A stretch of 64,000 bases of DNA from Boswellia sacra (Eukaryota; Streptophyta; Magnoliopsida; Sapindales; Burseraceae), in assembly GCA_013180625.2 (NCBI GenBank), contig SNVD02007190.1:186001-250000 (forward strand), in the 5' to 3' direction. The notes under the pieces were generated by a model. The model saw nothing but the letters and a program-made list of their open reading frames with translations, ran no database searches and was not told the origin of the DNA. Made by a program: the position numbers and the translations under genes. Below are positions 1 to 10,505 of this stretch, in pieces (positions within the stretch are counted from its first letter, which is position 1; every line of letters begins with the position of its first letter).

Positions 1-164
1 AGTATTAGACAAAATATATCTTGGATTATCCTAAAAAAATCATGGCCTTTATTGTCCACCTTCAAGAATTTTACTTAAAAAAAAAATTAAAATATCCTTC
101 TCATCATGAAAGAATATAAAAGAGATTGGAAATTATGTTTAAGATGCATTAGAATTTAGTAGAA

Positions 165-330
165 AATGAGAGAGTTGAAGGTTGAATCTTACCGCAACTC
201 TGGCAGGCGTGGTGGCATCATGTCATCTCTGTTTCATATTCAAAAGCTGGTGTTGTGGTGTTCGAATGGAACTATTCTGCTTGAATTTGGAAAAAAAAAA
301 AAAAAGAAGGGGTATTATGAAATACCTTTT
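165..330 (+). repeat. Type-1 hairpin-ended tRNA-like module (degenerate)
   Basis: A GTGGTGGCATCATG segment near 209 and CATATTCAAAAGCTGG near 234 match the box A-like and box B-like parts of the other type-1 modules (29380, 37424, 54430). The hairpin GGTATT/AATACC lies at 311-326 with an ATGA loop and a T-run after it. An A-run at about 290-305 interrupts the spacer. Confidence 0.5.
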
Positions 331-499
331 TGGATTAATTTTTATTTAAAAAATAATTGGTGTTTCATGATGAATTTTTTTTCCTGAAAAACAGTATTAT
401 CAGAGGAGAGTAATGATAGGTATACAATCAAATTGTATAATTCATCCTTTATAACCTAACTTGACACAAAGTCATTAGATGGATATATCCTACTTTATT

Positions 500-960
500 T
501 ATTTTATTTTTTATTTTTACATATATAATGAATTTGTGTCATATCATAAATTTTTCTTTTCTTTTAAACTATTTAGGTCATATTTCAAAAGACTTGACGA
601 GTATGTAATAATTTGTTTCACCACATTATGTGAAACAGTATTGAAATTATATATCATTAACCTATAAGTTTTATACCAAATTGGAGAAATCAAGAACAAT
701 ATATTTTTTTTTCCTTATTCTCACTTTTGAATATTTACTTCTTAGCTAGATTAATAGTAAAAATGTATAAAAATTGGAAAAAAAATCAATATCAACGCTA
801 CTAGTTTTTCATTGCTTTTGAGATATCAAAGGAGAATTTTGAGTCATTATGTTAAGAAAAGAAGCAATTTTAGCATAAAATAAGGTTTAGATTATTTTCA
901 ATTGAAAAATGATCTTACATTTTAGGTTATATTTCATGTTTGAATTTAGGGTCCATTTGG
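500..960 (+). repeat. Dispersed block, inverted relative at 58.7-59.1 kb
   Basis: The stretch from about 540 to 860 matches the reverse complement of about 58740-59080, for example GGTCATATTYCAAAA, CCACATTMTRTG and TTGAAATTATATATCA. The part from 840 to 960 belongs to a second block, marked by AAGCAATTTTAGCAT and ATTTCATGYTTGAATTT, which recurs near 9550, 28800, 37900, 53150, 53350, 54100 and 59400. Confidence 0.6.
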
Positions 961-1194
961 TGCATGGTATTGTATTGCGAGAAAATTTCAAAAACTACCC
1001 CTACGTTTTGCCTGATTATCACAAAAGAATGCCTTTTGTACTATTGTATGGCGTCAATCCTACCTTTTTCAGAAACTCGTCATGGAACAACCTTCTATTA
1101 TCTAAGTCGTTAGATTACATCATTTTTTCATCCAAAATCTCTATAATTATCAAAATACCCTTAACCTAAGCTTATAATGAAAATGAGTAAAAAT

Positions 1195-1275
1195 ACTTTT
1201 GGCTACATAAGAGATTTGAACACAAGACCTAGTGAAAGTCTTCCAGATTACCACCACACTAACTATTAACTTTAA
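1195..1275 (-). repeat. tRNA-derived SINE-like fragment
   Basis: Read on the minus strand, TAGTGTGGTGGTAATCTGG resembles a Pol III box A and GTTCAAATCTC fits box B (GTTCRANNC), at tRNA-like spacing of about 35 nt. It does not fold as a complete tRNA by eye, so a SINE head or tRNA relic is more likely than a tRNA gene. Confidence 0.4.
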
Positions 1276-2274
1276 GATAATATTCACAATATATTTTATT
1301 TATTCTTCAACTTGATATTAAAAAAAAAAAAAAAAAAGAGAGAGACACACCATGCTAGTGCCAAATCCGTAATATGAAAAGTGAAAAGTAGTATACCCAA
1401 GATCATGTTTATGCTTAATTTCAAAGAAACAAATTAATCGAACTATGTCTCTCTTTCAAGTTTCAACATCGATTCCTAAATTGCAATATGTTTACATATT
1501 AAATGCTTATAGACGAATCATTTTTCGTTTTTTCATGGCAATGGTGTTGTAGAAACAATTGTTCAAGAATTTTGTTGGTCAATCGTGGGCCCCAACCCAA
1601 CGTCTAGCAAGGGCCCAAAAATTTATATTCCATCGTTGAAACCCCAAACTGAAATATGGTAAGCCCCAAATTTTTGCTTAAATTCTTAAAGTCTCAAAAA
1701 TCTATGTTATATTATTCACACATTAAACTTGAAATTCGATAATATCACGAATATTTTTGTTAAATCCTTAAAGACCCTATTTTATATAAAGACAATTAAT
1801 TACGAAATATTAACTTTCCAAAGATTTATATATACAATCTATTTTATTTTCTTAAATACCAGTTCTTGTTTTTGTACGGAAATTCAAGTTTAACAAAAAT
1901 ACAAAGTTAAATTATTTCTTTAAATATCTATAATTAATTCTCTTAGAAATCAATTATATTTAAATTATAGTATCTTATTTTCAAATTTATATAAAATATA
2001 TTTTCAAATTTTAAAAGGCTGTCACGATTATGATTGATATGTAGTATTAGAAAAAAATAAACATGACTATATATGTTAAAGCTCTTAACTTTATATGCAT
2101 TCTCTTTTTAATATTACAAATTTATCTTGCTAACTCAAATACATGTATCATGAGTCTCTCATTCTATCAAGATTAATAACCAAATTATCTCACTATGATT
2201 TCAATTTTTATAACCATCTACTTTAATAATTTTAATTTTTAACAATTTTGTTTTATTTTTATTTTTAGGCAACT

Positions 2275-3050
2275 GCTTTCAACACAGGGCAAGTAAGCCT
2301 ATCCGGCTTGACACTTGTGTTCAAAATTACCCGACCCAATCGGGATTTATTGGGTTGGTCGAGTTACAGGCGGGTCAGGGTAATAAAAAGCCCGATTTTG
2401 GGTTTTAAAATTCGGGTTTGGGTTTTAAAATTCCGGTTTGAGATCGAGTTTAATTCATGTAACCCGATATAACCCGACCCCATCAAAAAGGCAAAACACC
2501 TATCAAAACACTCGACAAAACTCGACGAGCTCGATAGCGCTTGACACGACTTGACATGTAAGTGTCAAGTGTCGGATTCATCATCCGATACTCGATGTCT
2601 TCAAAAATAGAGTGATATCGAGTATCGGTTGTGAATCCGAAACGACTCGACATGTAAGTGTTGAGTGTCGGATGATGCATCATCACTCGACACTTACATA
2701 TTGAGTCGTGTCGGATACATGGTTATTCGACACTCGACATGTCGAGTAGATAGTGTCGAGTGTCGGATGATGCATTCGACATTCGATGTCTTAAAAAATA
2801 GTCTGATATCGAGTGTCGGTTGTGAATCCGATACAACTCGACATGTAAGTGTCGAGTATCAAGTGGGTAGTGTCGAGTGTCGGATGAATCATCCAACACT
2901 CGATTTCTTTGAAAATAGTCTGATATCGCGTATCGATTGTGAATCCGACACGACTCGACGTGTCGAATATCGAGTGGACTCGACAGACCCGACCAACCCA
3001 ACTATTCGGGTTATATCTCGGGTTACATGCTTCAGAAATCATGTCGGTGA
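2275..3050. repeat. Degenerate CGACACTCGA repeat array
   Basis: The start (about 2330-2480) is full of CCCGACCC and GGGTTTTAAAATTC motifs. After it come diverged tandem units. The marker TGATATCGAGT or its variant recurs near 2611, 2801 and 2921, giving a basic period of about 120 nt with one longer unit. Units contain many short inverted repeats (GTGTCGAGTGTCGGA and its complement, and the palindrome GATGATGCATCATC). A related block lies at 57995-58385. The C+G content is much higher than in the flanks. Open frames through it are by-products of the repeat. The element class is unknown. Confidence 0.65.
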
Positions 3051-4582
3051 ACAAAAGTAACAAAGTAGTGCCTACCTCCCATAGATGCGGTTTTAGTAGG
3101 TCCCCACACATCTGAGTGAACATAATCAAGAATACCCTTGGTATTATGAATAGCGGTGCCAAATTTCACTCTCTTCTGCTTTCCCAGAACACAATGCTCA
3201 CAGAAATCCAGTTTGCAGGTCTTTGCACCTTTCAATAAGCCTCGTTTTACCAAACTGAATAAGGCTTTCTCACCTGCATGTCCCAAACGCATGTGCCACA
3301 GTCTCGTAATCTCTGAATCTGCATCATTATCAGAAACCGTAGCCGCTGATCCAGTAACCGTACTACCATTATAGTAATACAAGTTGTTTCTCCTAGTGCC
3401 TTTTAATACCACAAGAGCGCCTGAAGTGACCCTCAGAATACCATCTCGAATAGATATACCACAGCCTTTAGATTCCAAGGCTCCCAAAGAGATGAGATTC
3501 TTCTTCAACTTCGGTACATACCGAACATCTGTCAGAATTCTAGTCAGTCCATCATGATTCCTCAAACGGATCGAACCTATCCCAACAGTATGGCAAATAT
3601 CATCATTACCCATATACACAACTCCACAATCAAGCTCCTCAAACTGAAAGAACCAATCCCGATGTGGACACATATGATAAGTACAACCCGAATCCATAAT
3701 CCACTCATCAGAAACAGAAGTGGATGGATGACCAACTAGACAAATATCTGAATCACTATCATCCTCACGCTCAACAACACATGCATCAGAAACAGCCTTG
3801 CCCTTATCTTTCTTTTTCAACTTAGGACAATCTTTCTTCCAATGCCCTTTCTCACGACAAAAGGCACACTCATCTTTTCCTAATCTACCCCTCGACAAAG
3901 ATTTTCCCCTTTTTCCTGGTTTCCTACTATGACTACGCCCTCTCACTGTCAATGCATCTACTGACTCATCCCTATGTTCCCTTTGATCTTTCTTACGAAT
4001 TTCATAATTCAACAAAGCTGAACAGACTTCTTCAAAAGACAGTTTATCTTTCCCATGGATAAGAGTAATGCATAAATGATCTAATTCATCCGGAAGTGAG
4101 CCAATCAATAGCATAGCCTTAATCTCATCTTTGAATGTTTCATCTAAGTTTAACAAATCAGCAATTAACTTATTAAACTCATCAATATGAGAACTGATGC
4201 TCGTACCTGGTTTCAACTGGAGACGGAACAATCTCTTCAATAGATACAGCCGATTCTCATTGCTTTTCTTCATATATTTGTTTTCCAGCGCCTTCCACAG
4301 TTTGCTTGCAGACGTCTCCTTAGTGAACGGATACTTTTGTTCTCTACATAAGCAAGAGCGAATCAACCCACAAGCTTTTATATTCAGCCTGTCCCAATCT
4401 CTTGCACTGATATCTTCTGGTTTTGTTTCTTCCAGAACAATATCCAAATCCTGCTGATACAACCCGTCCAACACCTCACTCTGCCATAAGCCGAAATTAT
4501 TTCGGCCATCAAATTTTTCAACATCTATTTTTGCATTTGTCACAGTCACTGTCTTCTCAGATACAGTAGACGATGAAGCCAT
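3051..4582 (-). pseudogene. Copia A gag-protease-integrase N-terminus, truncated
   Basis: One open frame of about 510 codons starts MASSSTVSEK, 167 nt inside the LTR. It has a gag region (residues about 20-200, typical of the Copia UBN2/retrotran_gag group), a CCHC zinc knuckle CAFCREKGHWKKDC near residue 240, the retroviral-type protease motif DSGCTYHMC near residue 297, a GAG-pre-integrase motif LWHMRLGHAGEKAL near residue 430, and the integrase zinc-binding pair CEHC followed by SDVWGP. It ends about 25 residues beyond SDVWGP, where foreign sequence begins. Gag would form the particle, protease would cut the polyprotein, and integrase is incomplete. The frame is uninterrupted up to the break, unlike the relative in Copia C, but the element cannot be autonomous. 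Confidence 0.9.
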
Positions 4583-4734
4583 TACTACCTCTCACAAATA
4601 AGCTCGATACACAAATCACCAATAACCAAGCTCCAAACAAACTATTATATTCAATAACTAGCAATCCAAAATCAACAGCCCAGAACAGTAGTAAGTGCTT
4701 CAATGAAATAGCCACTAACTACCCACAACCTTCG

Positions 4735-4748
4735 GCTCTGATACCAAT
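4735..4748 (-). promoter_or_regulatory. Copia A primer-binding site
   Basis: Minus-strand TTGGTATCAGAGC directly follows the LTR end (CATAACA). It is the usual plant Copia primer site, complementary to the 3' end of initiator methionine tRNA. Confidence 0.85.
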
Positions 4749-5311
4749 TGTTATGCACAAGCGGAAGCGATAACCAATAGAACAACCAAATGCACAACCA
4801 CAACTATGCCAGATAATTGAATATAATAGCAACAAAAGAGGCAACAAATCAACCACAATGCAGAAATAGAATACACACCAGGATTTAACGAGGTTCGGTA
4901 TAAGTACCTACGTCCTCGGGCGCCGCTGAATAAACTTTCCACTATCTTCAAAGAGAATTACAAACTTTTGGGCTACAATACAAATTCCACAACTATTGGG
5001 CCAAACTGCAATTACCCAAATAGTTGGGTCAAACTATAATTACCCAAACAATTAGGTAATACTACAAATACCCAAAATAAAAGAGGGAAAAACAAATATT
5101 ACAAACTTTAAGGTCCTTACGGAAAGGCCCTTAAACTATGAGGTCTTATTTGCGAGACCTTACAACTTTAGGGGGGTGGAGAATATTTTTTCTTGGGACA
5201 CAAAACAATTTCCCATAAGGCTTCTTTTATAAGCCTTCAAGAGACCCACATTTTAGAAGCTAATCGATGTGGGATCTTTAAAAAACTTCATATGAGCCAA
5301 AAAAGCTAACA
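4749..5311 (-). repeat. Copia A 5' LTR
   Basis: About 563 bp, beginning TGTTAGCTTTT and ending CATAACA on the minus strand. It aligns along its whole length with the LTRs at 31320-31883 and 36139-36705. A TATA-like TTATAAAAGAAG lies about 85 nt into the LTR, in the same relative place as in Copia C. Confidence 0.85.
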
Positions 5312-6174
5312 TTATCTTGTACCATACCAAACAAAATATAGTATTATATTTTATTCAAATTTATGTCATCAAATTCCATCCCATCTAATCCAAATTAAAT
5401 AATAAAATACAGTGCACTAAAGGCATCTTAGAGTTGAAAATTGATAATTGGAGTTGTGGTCAGCCTTATTGATCACGTACTAAAGGAATACCAAAGCTTT
5501 TCTGTACTAAGTATATTAAATGAATAATATCATATTATAATAATCAATAAAAGAGTTATTGTATGAGAAGCTACTGCCCGACTTCCTTGCATCCTCGGTG
5601 CTTTAGACGTTGTGTTTAAATGTTGAGGGCAAGGGTACAAGTCTTGGCAGATCTAGATCTGGAAACAAATCTCAATCTCAATCTCAATGTTGAATCATTG
5701 ACCAGATTCAGGAAGTAATCTAATTATGTGAGGTATTTTAAAATACATTTTATATTTTTATTTATTTTTCACATAAAAGAGACAATAATAGAAGTCGAAA
5801 TTATACAAGTTTTACTTACCAGAGGCACTATTTGACACTATCTCAGGTTTGAAGTGTGGTATTCACACTGACCACCGCACTAAGAGGATGGAACCTCAAT
5901 CAGATAAGGAGCTATGCTAGCTCCCAATTAGCAGCTGCATGGTCCCTTGCTGATCTCAACGAGTGTGAAAGAGGCAAAGAATCATTGAACAACAACTCGA
6001 TTGTTGATGATGAGTGACCATAACAGGGAATCTGGCATCTGGGTCCATTCTCCCTCTAGCTCCATCTGTCAAATCAAAACATGTGTTTAATTCCCAACTG
6101 GTCAATATTGACCAAGTGGTGTTACTTTCTTTCTTCATGGAAATCCAAAAGGAAAAAATTAAGCTGTAAATAAC
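5312..6174. other. Intergenic DNA with a hairpin module
   Basis: This holds the type-2 module at 5570-5750 and otherwise AT-rich sequence. A 73-codon minus-strand frame at 5956-6177 is less AT-rich than its surroundings, but I recognise no family in it and it may be chance or an old exon. Confidence 0.5.
5570..5750 (+). repeat. Type-2 hairpin-ended tRNA-like module
   Basis: A CTTCCTTGCATCCTCGGTG head and TTTAGACGTTGTGTTTAAAT are followed by a box B-like GGGTACAAGTCTTGG, as in the copies near 42720 and 58580. The terminal hairpin at about 5729-5746 (AGGTATT, TTAA, AATACAT) has one broken pair. Confidence 0.5.
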
Positions 6175-6664
6175 CAAACGTTAACCACCATGACCGTGAA
6201 GTACATGCCCGTTACTTCACATCTAAATCGATTTTTTGGTGTTCTAGCGTGTTGATTTTCTCCCATATGCCGGTACCAACATGTCGTTTTTATATTCCGT
6301 AGGAAAGTGAAAGTAACAACAGCACAAAGTGCAGCTTATCTGATTGTTTACTGACAACAAAGAGAAATCTCAAATAATATGAATCATTGATGACTCAAGT
6401 ATTTTACGTTTAAATTTTTTATATATGCATGCGTAGCCTTTTCTTTAAAACCTCCAATATACCCATCTAGAAGAGTAAGTTGTGAGGTTTGCTATAAAAG
6501 ATTATAATGAAAAAAAAGGGAGGGCAATCGTCTTGAGCCCCCCAATGTTTGCGGAGACATCCCTGCCCGTCCCGGTTTTTCAAAAATCTTCACAAAACCT
6601 GCCAACAGTTAATAATTTCTGTTAAAATAAAATGTCATTCATACCCTTATCTCTCAAGTGAAAT

Positions 6665-6740
6665 GTCATATTAGGATTCGAATCAGTACCTATTAGTTAC
6701 AAAACATATGCTCTACAACTAGGTCAGAGGGATTAATTAG
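6665..6740 (-). repeat. tRNA-like SINE head or tRNA relic
   Basis: Minus-strand TAGTTGTAGAGCATATG matches a box A and GATTCGAATCC a box B. Between them TTTTGTAA would sit as an anticodon loop with TGT, as in a threonine tRNA. The acceptor arm does not pair and there is no complete cloverleaf. I read it as a tRNA-derived SINE or a dead tRNA copy. Confidence 0.5.
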
Positions 6741-6799
6741 ATTTTAATTGAACAAAAATTTTATTTAACCTATTTGAATGGAATTTACTTAAGTTTAAG

Positions 6800-7007
6800 A
6801 TTTTTTTTTTAAATTTTGATTAGGTTTAATTTTTTTATTTTGATATATATTTTATTTTTAATTTTGATTAGTTTTAATTTTTTTATTTTGATATAGATTT
6901 TATTTTTAATTTTGATTAGGTTTAATTTGTTTATTTTGATATAGATTTTATTTTTTGTTTTGATTAGGTTTTATTTTTTTATTTTGATTAGGTTTATATT
7001 TTGTCTT

Positions 7008-7061
<54 letters not shown>
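6800..7061. repeat. AT-rich tandem repeat and (TA)n
   Basis: Units of roughly 50 nt built on TTTTGATTAGGTTTAATTTT and TTTTGATATAGATTTTA repeat four to five times from 6800. They are followed by a pure (TA)n tract at 7011-7061. Confidence 0.85.
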
Positions 7062-7064
<3 letters not shown>

Positions 7065-8439
7065 TGTATGTATGTATATATTATCAGATAAAATGGATAA
7101 TTGACTAATAACGCAAAAAAAATTGAAATGAATCATAAATTTGAACATTTTAAATCTGAAGTTTTTATTTATATCTAACCTTTCTGTTATTGAGTATATT
7201 GATGATAAAATTTTGTGACTTTTTATGTATATTAAATTTATAACACCCAAATATAAAGATCGGTATTACCTTTTGTTGGGTTGAATTAGAGATGAGATTT
7301 GTTTTACATTATTCGTGTAGATACAACTCAAAACATACAAATACTTCGTGGAGATTAGGCTGAAATCAATGCATCAAAGGTTGACAAGGGAAGAGGATGA
7401 AAGAAGATTAAAAATTATATATATGTATACATATTTAAACAAAAAGAGGTATTCCAAAATATTTTTCTTTATTTAATTCCCAATTAAATCAATCAATTTT
7501 AAGTAATGAATACTCGCATGCATTAATTTTCATTTGTAATGGGGTTTTTCGAAATGAGTTTTCTAATTGATAAGATTCGAAAGGGTTGTAGATTTCCAAT
7601 TACTCTATATTTAAACTAATTTTTTTTAAACTTTACCCTTTTTTTTAATTTTTATGGTCATTGGTGAGATTAATGGAGTTAAAATAAGGCATAAATTGTA
7701 AACTTCATTTGTTTTTTCTGATGATATAAGTCAATAGAAAAATAAATTGATATGCAAGCACATCAATATAAAATATTTTCCATTAGGGAAATAAAATTTG
7801 AAATTCATCAATCAATTCTTTAAATTAATCTGGAAAGTGAATTCCATTAATTTCTAATCAATTAGACGTGATTAGATATCAATATACCTGAGTAAATGCT
7901 ATAAAAAATTTCATGTTTCATCTTATTACTTCCTATATTTTATATTCATAAAAAAATTCATATTTTTTTACTCTTCTTTTCACTCATTTCCTACCGTAAT
8001 CAAATCACAACAGACAAACTCTTAAAATTCAATTCTGGTCCTCTTAGATTATTTTGCCAATGATACGCCGGAGCCTATTGGGTCATGGGGTTAACTGCCA
8101 AGCCCATACATACGAAAAGAAAAAAAATCATGAACATTGATCAATTGATTGTGAATAAACGAAAAATGTTAGATTAAGTTATTTGATCTGTAATTAATTA
8201 TTGTTTTTATAAGTCTGCTTTTCCATAATTTAATCAATGATCACCAAAGCCTACTGAAATTATTATCAATTTTATTTAAAATGGCATGATATTACTGTAA
8301 ACTATAAATCAAACCAACCTAGATGTTATTGAAACAACCAAAAACTATCACTCAACCAATTAGATAAAGTAACCCAAAAACACAGTCACGGCTTAATGAT
8401 TGATTGAAGTATAACTCCAGTAACATTGTCTACTACATT

Positions 8440-8610
8440 GTTGATGTAGAAAACCCTGCAACAGTGATGATAAATAGTAAATCCGCTACAATGATAATAA
8501 ATAGTGATTCCGCTACAGTGTTGATGAATAGCAATTATGCTACAGTAAATTTGCTACACTATTGATGAACAGTGATGCATCTACGGTGTTGATAAAACAA
8601 TATTCACATG
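8440..8610. repeat. Minisatellite of about 27 nt
   Basis: Degenerate copies of GCTACAGTGTTGATGAATAG alternate with AGTGATTCC-like linkers. At least five units are visible. No reading frame is associated with it. Confidence 0.7.
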
Positions 8611-9164
8611 ATGAACAATACACAAATATGAAAAATACTTGCTGGCAAACAGTAATAGACGGTGAACAATATTCCTGTGAGATGAACAGTATCACTGTTG
8701 AACAAATTGCCAAGACGTGTAAAAATGCATTGATCTAAAGACCAAAGTCTGCCCCTCAAGAAATTTATTCCAGTGTAATACAGGTTAACAACTGTTTGAC
8801 CTTCAGGCTTCAATGACAATAAATTTTTTTTCAATGTGCACTCCTTTCTAAAAAATATACAACAAATAATTGAATATATTTATCTAGCGTTGAAGGTAGA
8901 AGAAGAAAATTAAATAGAATAAGGAGGGATATCACTAATAGAGCCATAGCTAAGTTATATATATTATAAAAAGTTACCGTTGCTCTTTCATCCTCAACTT
9001 CAAAATGTACCATGATTATGCGCGATTAAGTTTGATCACTTAATCTGCAACTATGCCATCATAATTATTAAGTAGTACTTAAAACCAATTAATAGGATTA
9101 GGCCCACTTGTAATTTAATAAATAAATACATTTTTTTAAAACAAAAATTGTTATCTTTCACTTT

Positions 9165-9297
<133 letters not shown>

Positions 9298-9299
9298 AT

Positions 9300-9797
9300 G
9301 TTATAAAAGTTGTTAGGTTTTTTATTACAATGCCTAATTAGATTAGGTTTAGAAATCTTTGTCCTATTTCAATAAAAAACCTTAATTAACCTATACCTGA
9401 TTTTATTTTCTATAAAGAGAAGTAGAATGCTAGTATCCACGACTATACTAGCATTCAACATCATTCACTTTTGACATTACAAATGTATAAAAGAGTGAGA
9501 AAAAAATAAAAAATAAGTGATACTACTTTTTATTGCTTTTGAGTTATTAATGAAGAAAAGCAATTTTAGTATGAAAACGGGATTGGTAACTCTTTTTCAA
9601 TATAAAAAAATCTTATATTCTAATTAATTTTATTTCATGCTTAAATTTAGGGTCTAAAATTGGTAGTTAGATTTACAGTTTGCCTCTCTTAGTCGTCTAT
9701 TATCACTGAAATTATAACATTAAAACATCTAATGGCCCGAAGCAGGGATGGTTTGAGCCCAACCAAGATTTTGAGAAAAAATTTATATATATTAATG
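9300..9797 (+). repeat. Intergenic DNA with dispersed-block copy
   Basis: The stretch around 9480-9660 (AAATGTATAAAA, AAGCAATTTTAGTAT, TATTTCATGCTTAAATTTAGG) matches 760-950. No gene is visible. Confidence 0.5.
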
Positions 9798-9802
9798 ATT
9801 TT

Positions 9803-10256
9803 TATTATATATATATATGTTATGGTATTTGTGATAGATCTATATATGTGTTGCGGGTTTGCAGGAATTAAAAGGGAGTGAAATGAGTATCAATTAGGAG
9901 TATGTAATATGGAGTGAGGTAAGTGGGCCAGCAAGAATAATGAAATATATTTCTCTAATGAATAAAAGAAACATGAGCAAAAATGAGTCACTCAAGAGGC
10001 AAAACGGGCAAGAGAGAAAAATTATTCCCTTTTGATTTGTTCACTACCATTACACGGGGTGGAGGGGTTCTATTTATAGTCACATAAGTAACCGCCTACT
10101 GCCACCCATTTACCAGTCATAACTCACCCACTTAATAGCCAATTAAACATTGCCTAGAAGAAAACTATTCAAATTTCAACATTCGTTACATATCAATTAA
10201 ATGATGGACACCTCATATACTTCATGTGGTGGTAATCCATCAGACACTTTACAACA
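9803..10256 (-). repeat. Copia B 3' LTR
   Basis: About 454 bp. On the minus strand it starts TGTTGTAAAGTGTCTGATGG and ends CCATAACA followed by a short TA tract and AATA. The polypurine tract AAGGGAGAG lies directly before it at 10257-10265. Confidence 0.88.
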
Positions 10257-10505
10257 CTCTCCCTTGGATTCCACCACTTAAAATAATTGTATTTGACTTT
10301 ACTAAGGAAAAATCCAGTGGGATAAAAACCAAAATAAAGAAACACAATTATACAATAAATTATGAAGTGGTATTGGACGTGTTTTACTGCCTCATTAAAA
10401 ACCTTGCCGGGAAAACCCAGTGGGATAAAACCCGATCGAAGGGAAAAAGAGTACAGTACACATGTGTCCACAACGCTCCCCCTGATCATGGCAGAAGATC
10501 TCTTG

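Larger units (their letters stand above)
1..2270. other. AT-rich intergenic DNA, no gene
   Basis: No reading frame here has recognisable domains or plausible coding composition; the longest, at 909-1169 on the plus strand, lies in low-complexity AT-rich sequence. The recognisable content is dispersed repeats, listed separately: a hairpin-ended module, a block with an inverted relative near 59 kb, and a tRNA-like segment. Confidence 0.7.
3051..5311 (-). mobile_element. Ty1/Copia retrotransposon A, 3' half missing
   Basis: Running leftwards from 5311 are a 5' LTR (4749-5311), an initiator-Met type primer site, gag, protease and the first part of integrase. The copy then stops at about 3050, where it joins the CGACACTCGA array. 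The same segment in Copia C (34450-36705) is almost identical and continues into the rest of integrase, so the end here is a deletion or recombination junction. Reverse transcriptase, RNase H, 3' LTR and one target duplication are absent. The 5 bp outside the remaining LTR are TTATC. Confidence 0.9.
6175..8045 (+). repeat. Large dispersed block, direct relative at 41.6-43.3 kb
   Basis: Three parts recur in the same order at 41586-43260. At 6175-6480 the shared marker is TGGTGTTCTAGCGTGTTGA. At 7080-7290 it is GATAATTGACTAAT, followed by GAACATTTTAAATCTGAAG. At 7440-8045 a decayed hairpin (7447-7464) is followed by AAATGCT and GTAATCAAATCACAA. The middle part also recurs at 22480-22720. The copy here is expanded by the tandem AT repeats at 6800-7061 and a tRNA-like insert at 6665. 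Confidence 0.6.

Noticed and set aside
2483..3060. Overlapping long frames on both strands of the CGACACTCGA array
   Set aside because: The repeat unit lacks stops in several frames. The translations are repetitive and the array is not conserved as protein.
3156..4457. Plus-strand frames opposite Copia A gag-integrase, with matching ones at 34546-35848
   Set aside because: They are antisense shadows of the gag-pol frame and appear in both copies only because the DNA is similar.
949..5425. Possible terminal inverted repeats GGTCCATTTGGTGCATGG near 950 and the complement of CAGTGCACTAAAGGCATC near 5420, enclosing Copia A
   Set aside because: Similarity is limited to about 25 bp with gaps, no target duplication is seen, and the interior consists of unrelated pieces. 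It could be two independent MITE ends.
5956..6177. 73-codon minus-strand frame with LTSWELNTCF, considered as a receptor-kinase lectin-domain relic
   Set aside because: Only a few residues fit the family and the rest does not align by eye.
6665..6740. Functional tRNA-Thr gene
   Set aside because: Box A, box B and an anticodon-like loop are present but the acceptor stem does not pair, so it is listed as tRNA-like only.
6948..7250. 100-codon minus-strand frame with a tyrosine-isoleucine run
   Set aside because: It is made by the (TA)n tract and AT-rich tandem repeats.
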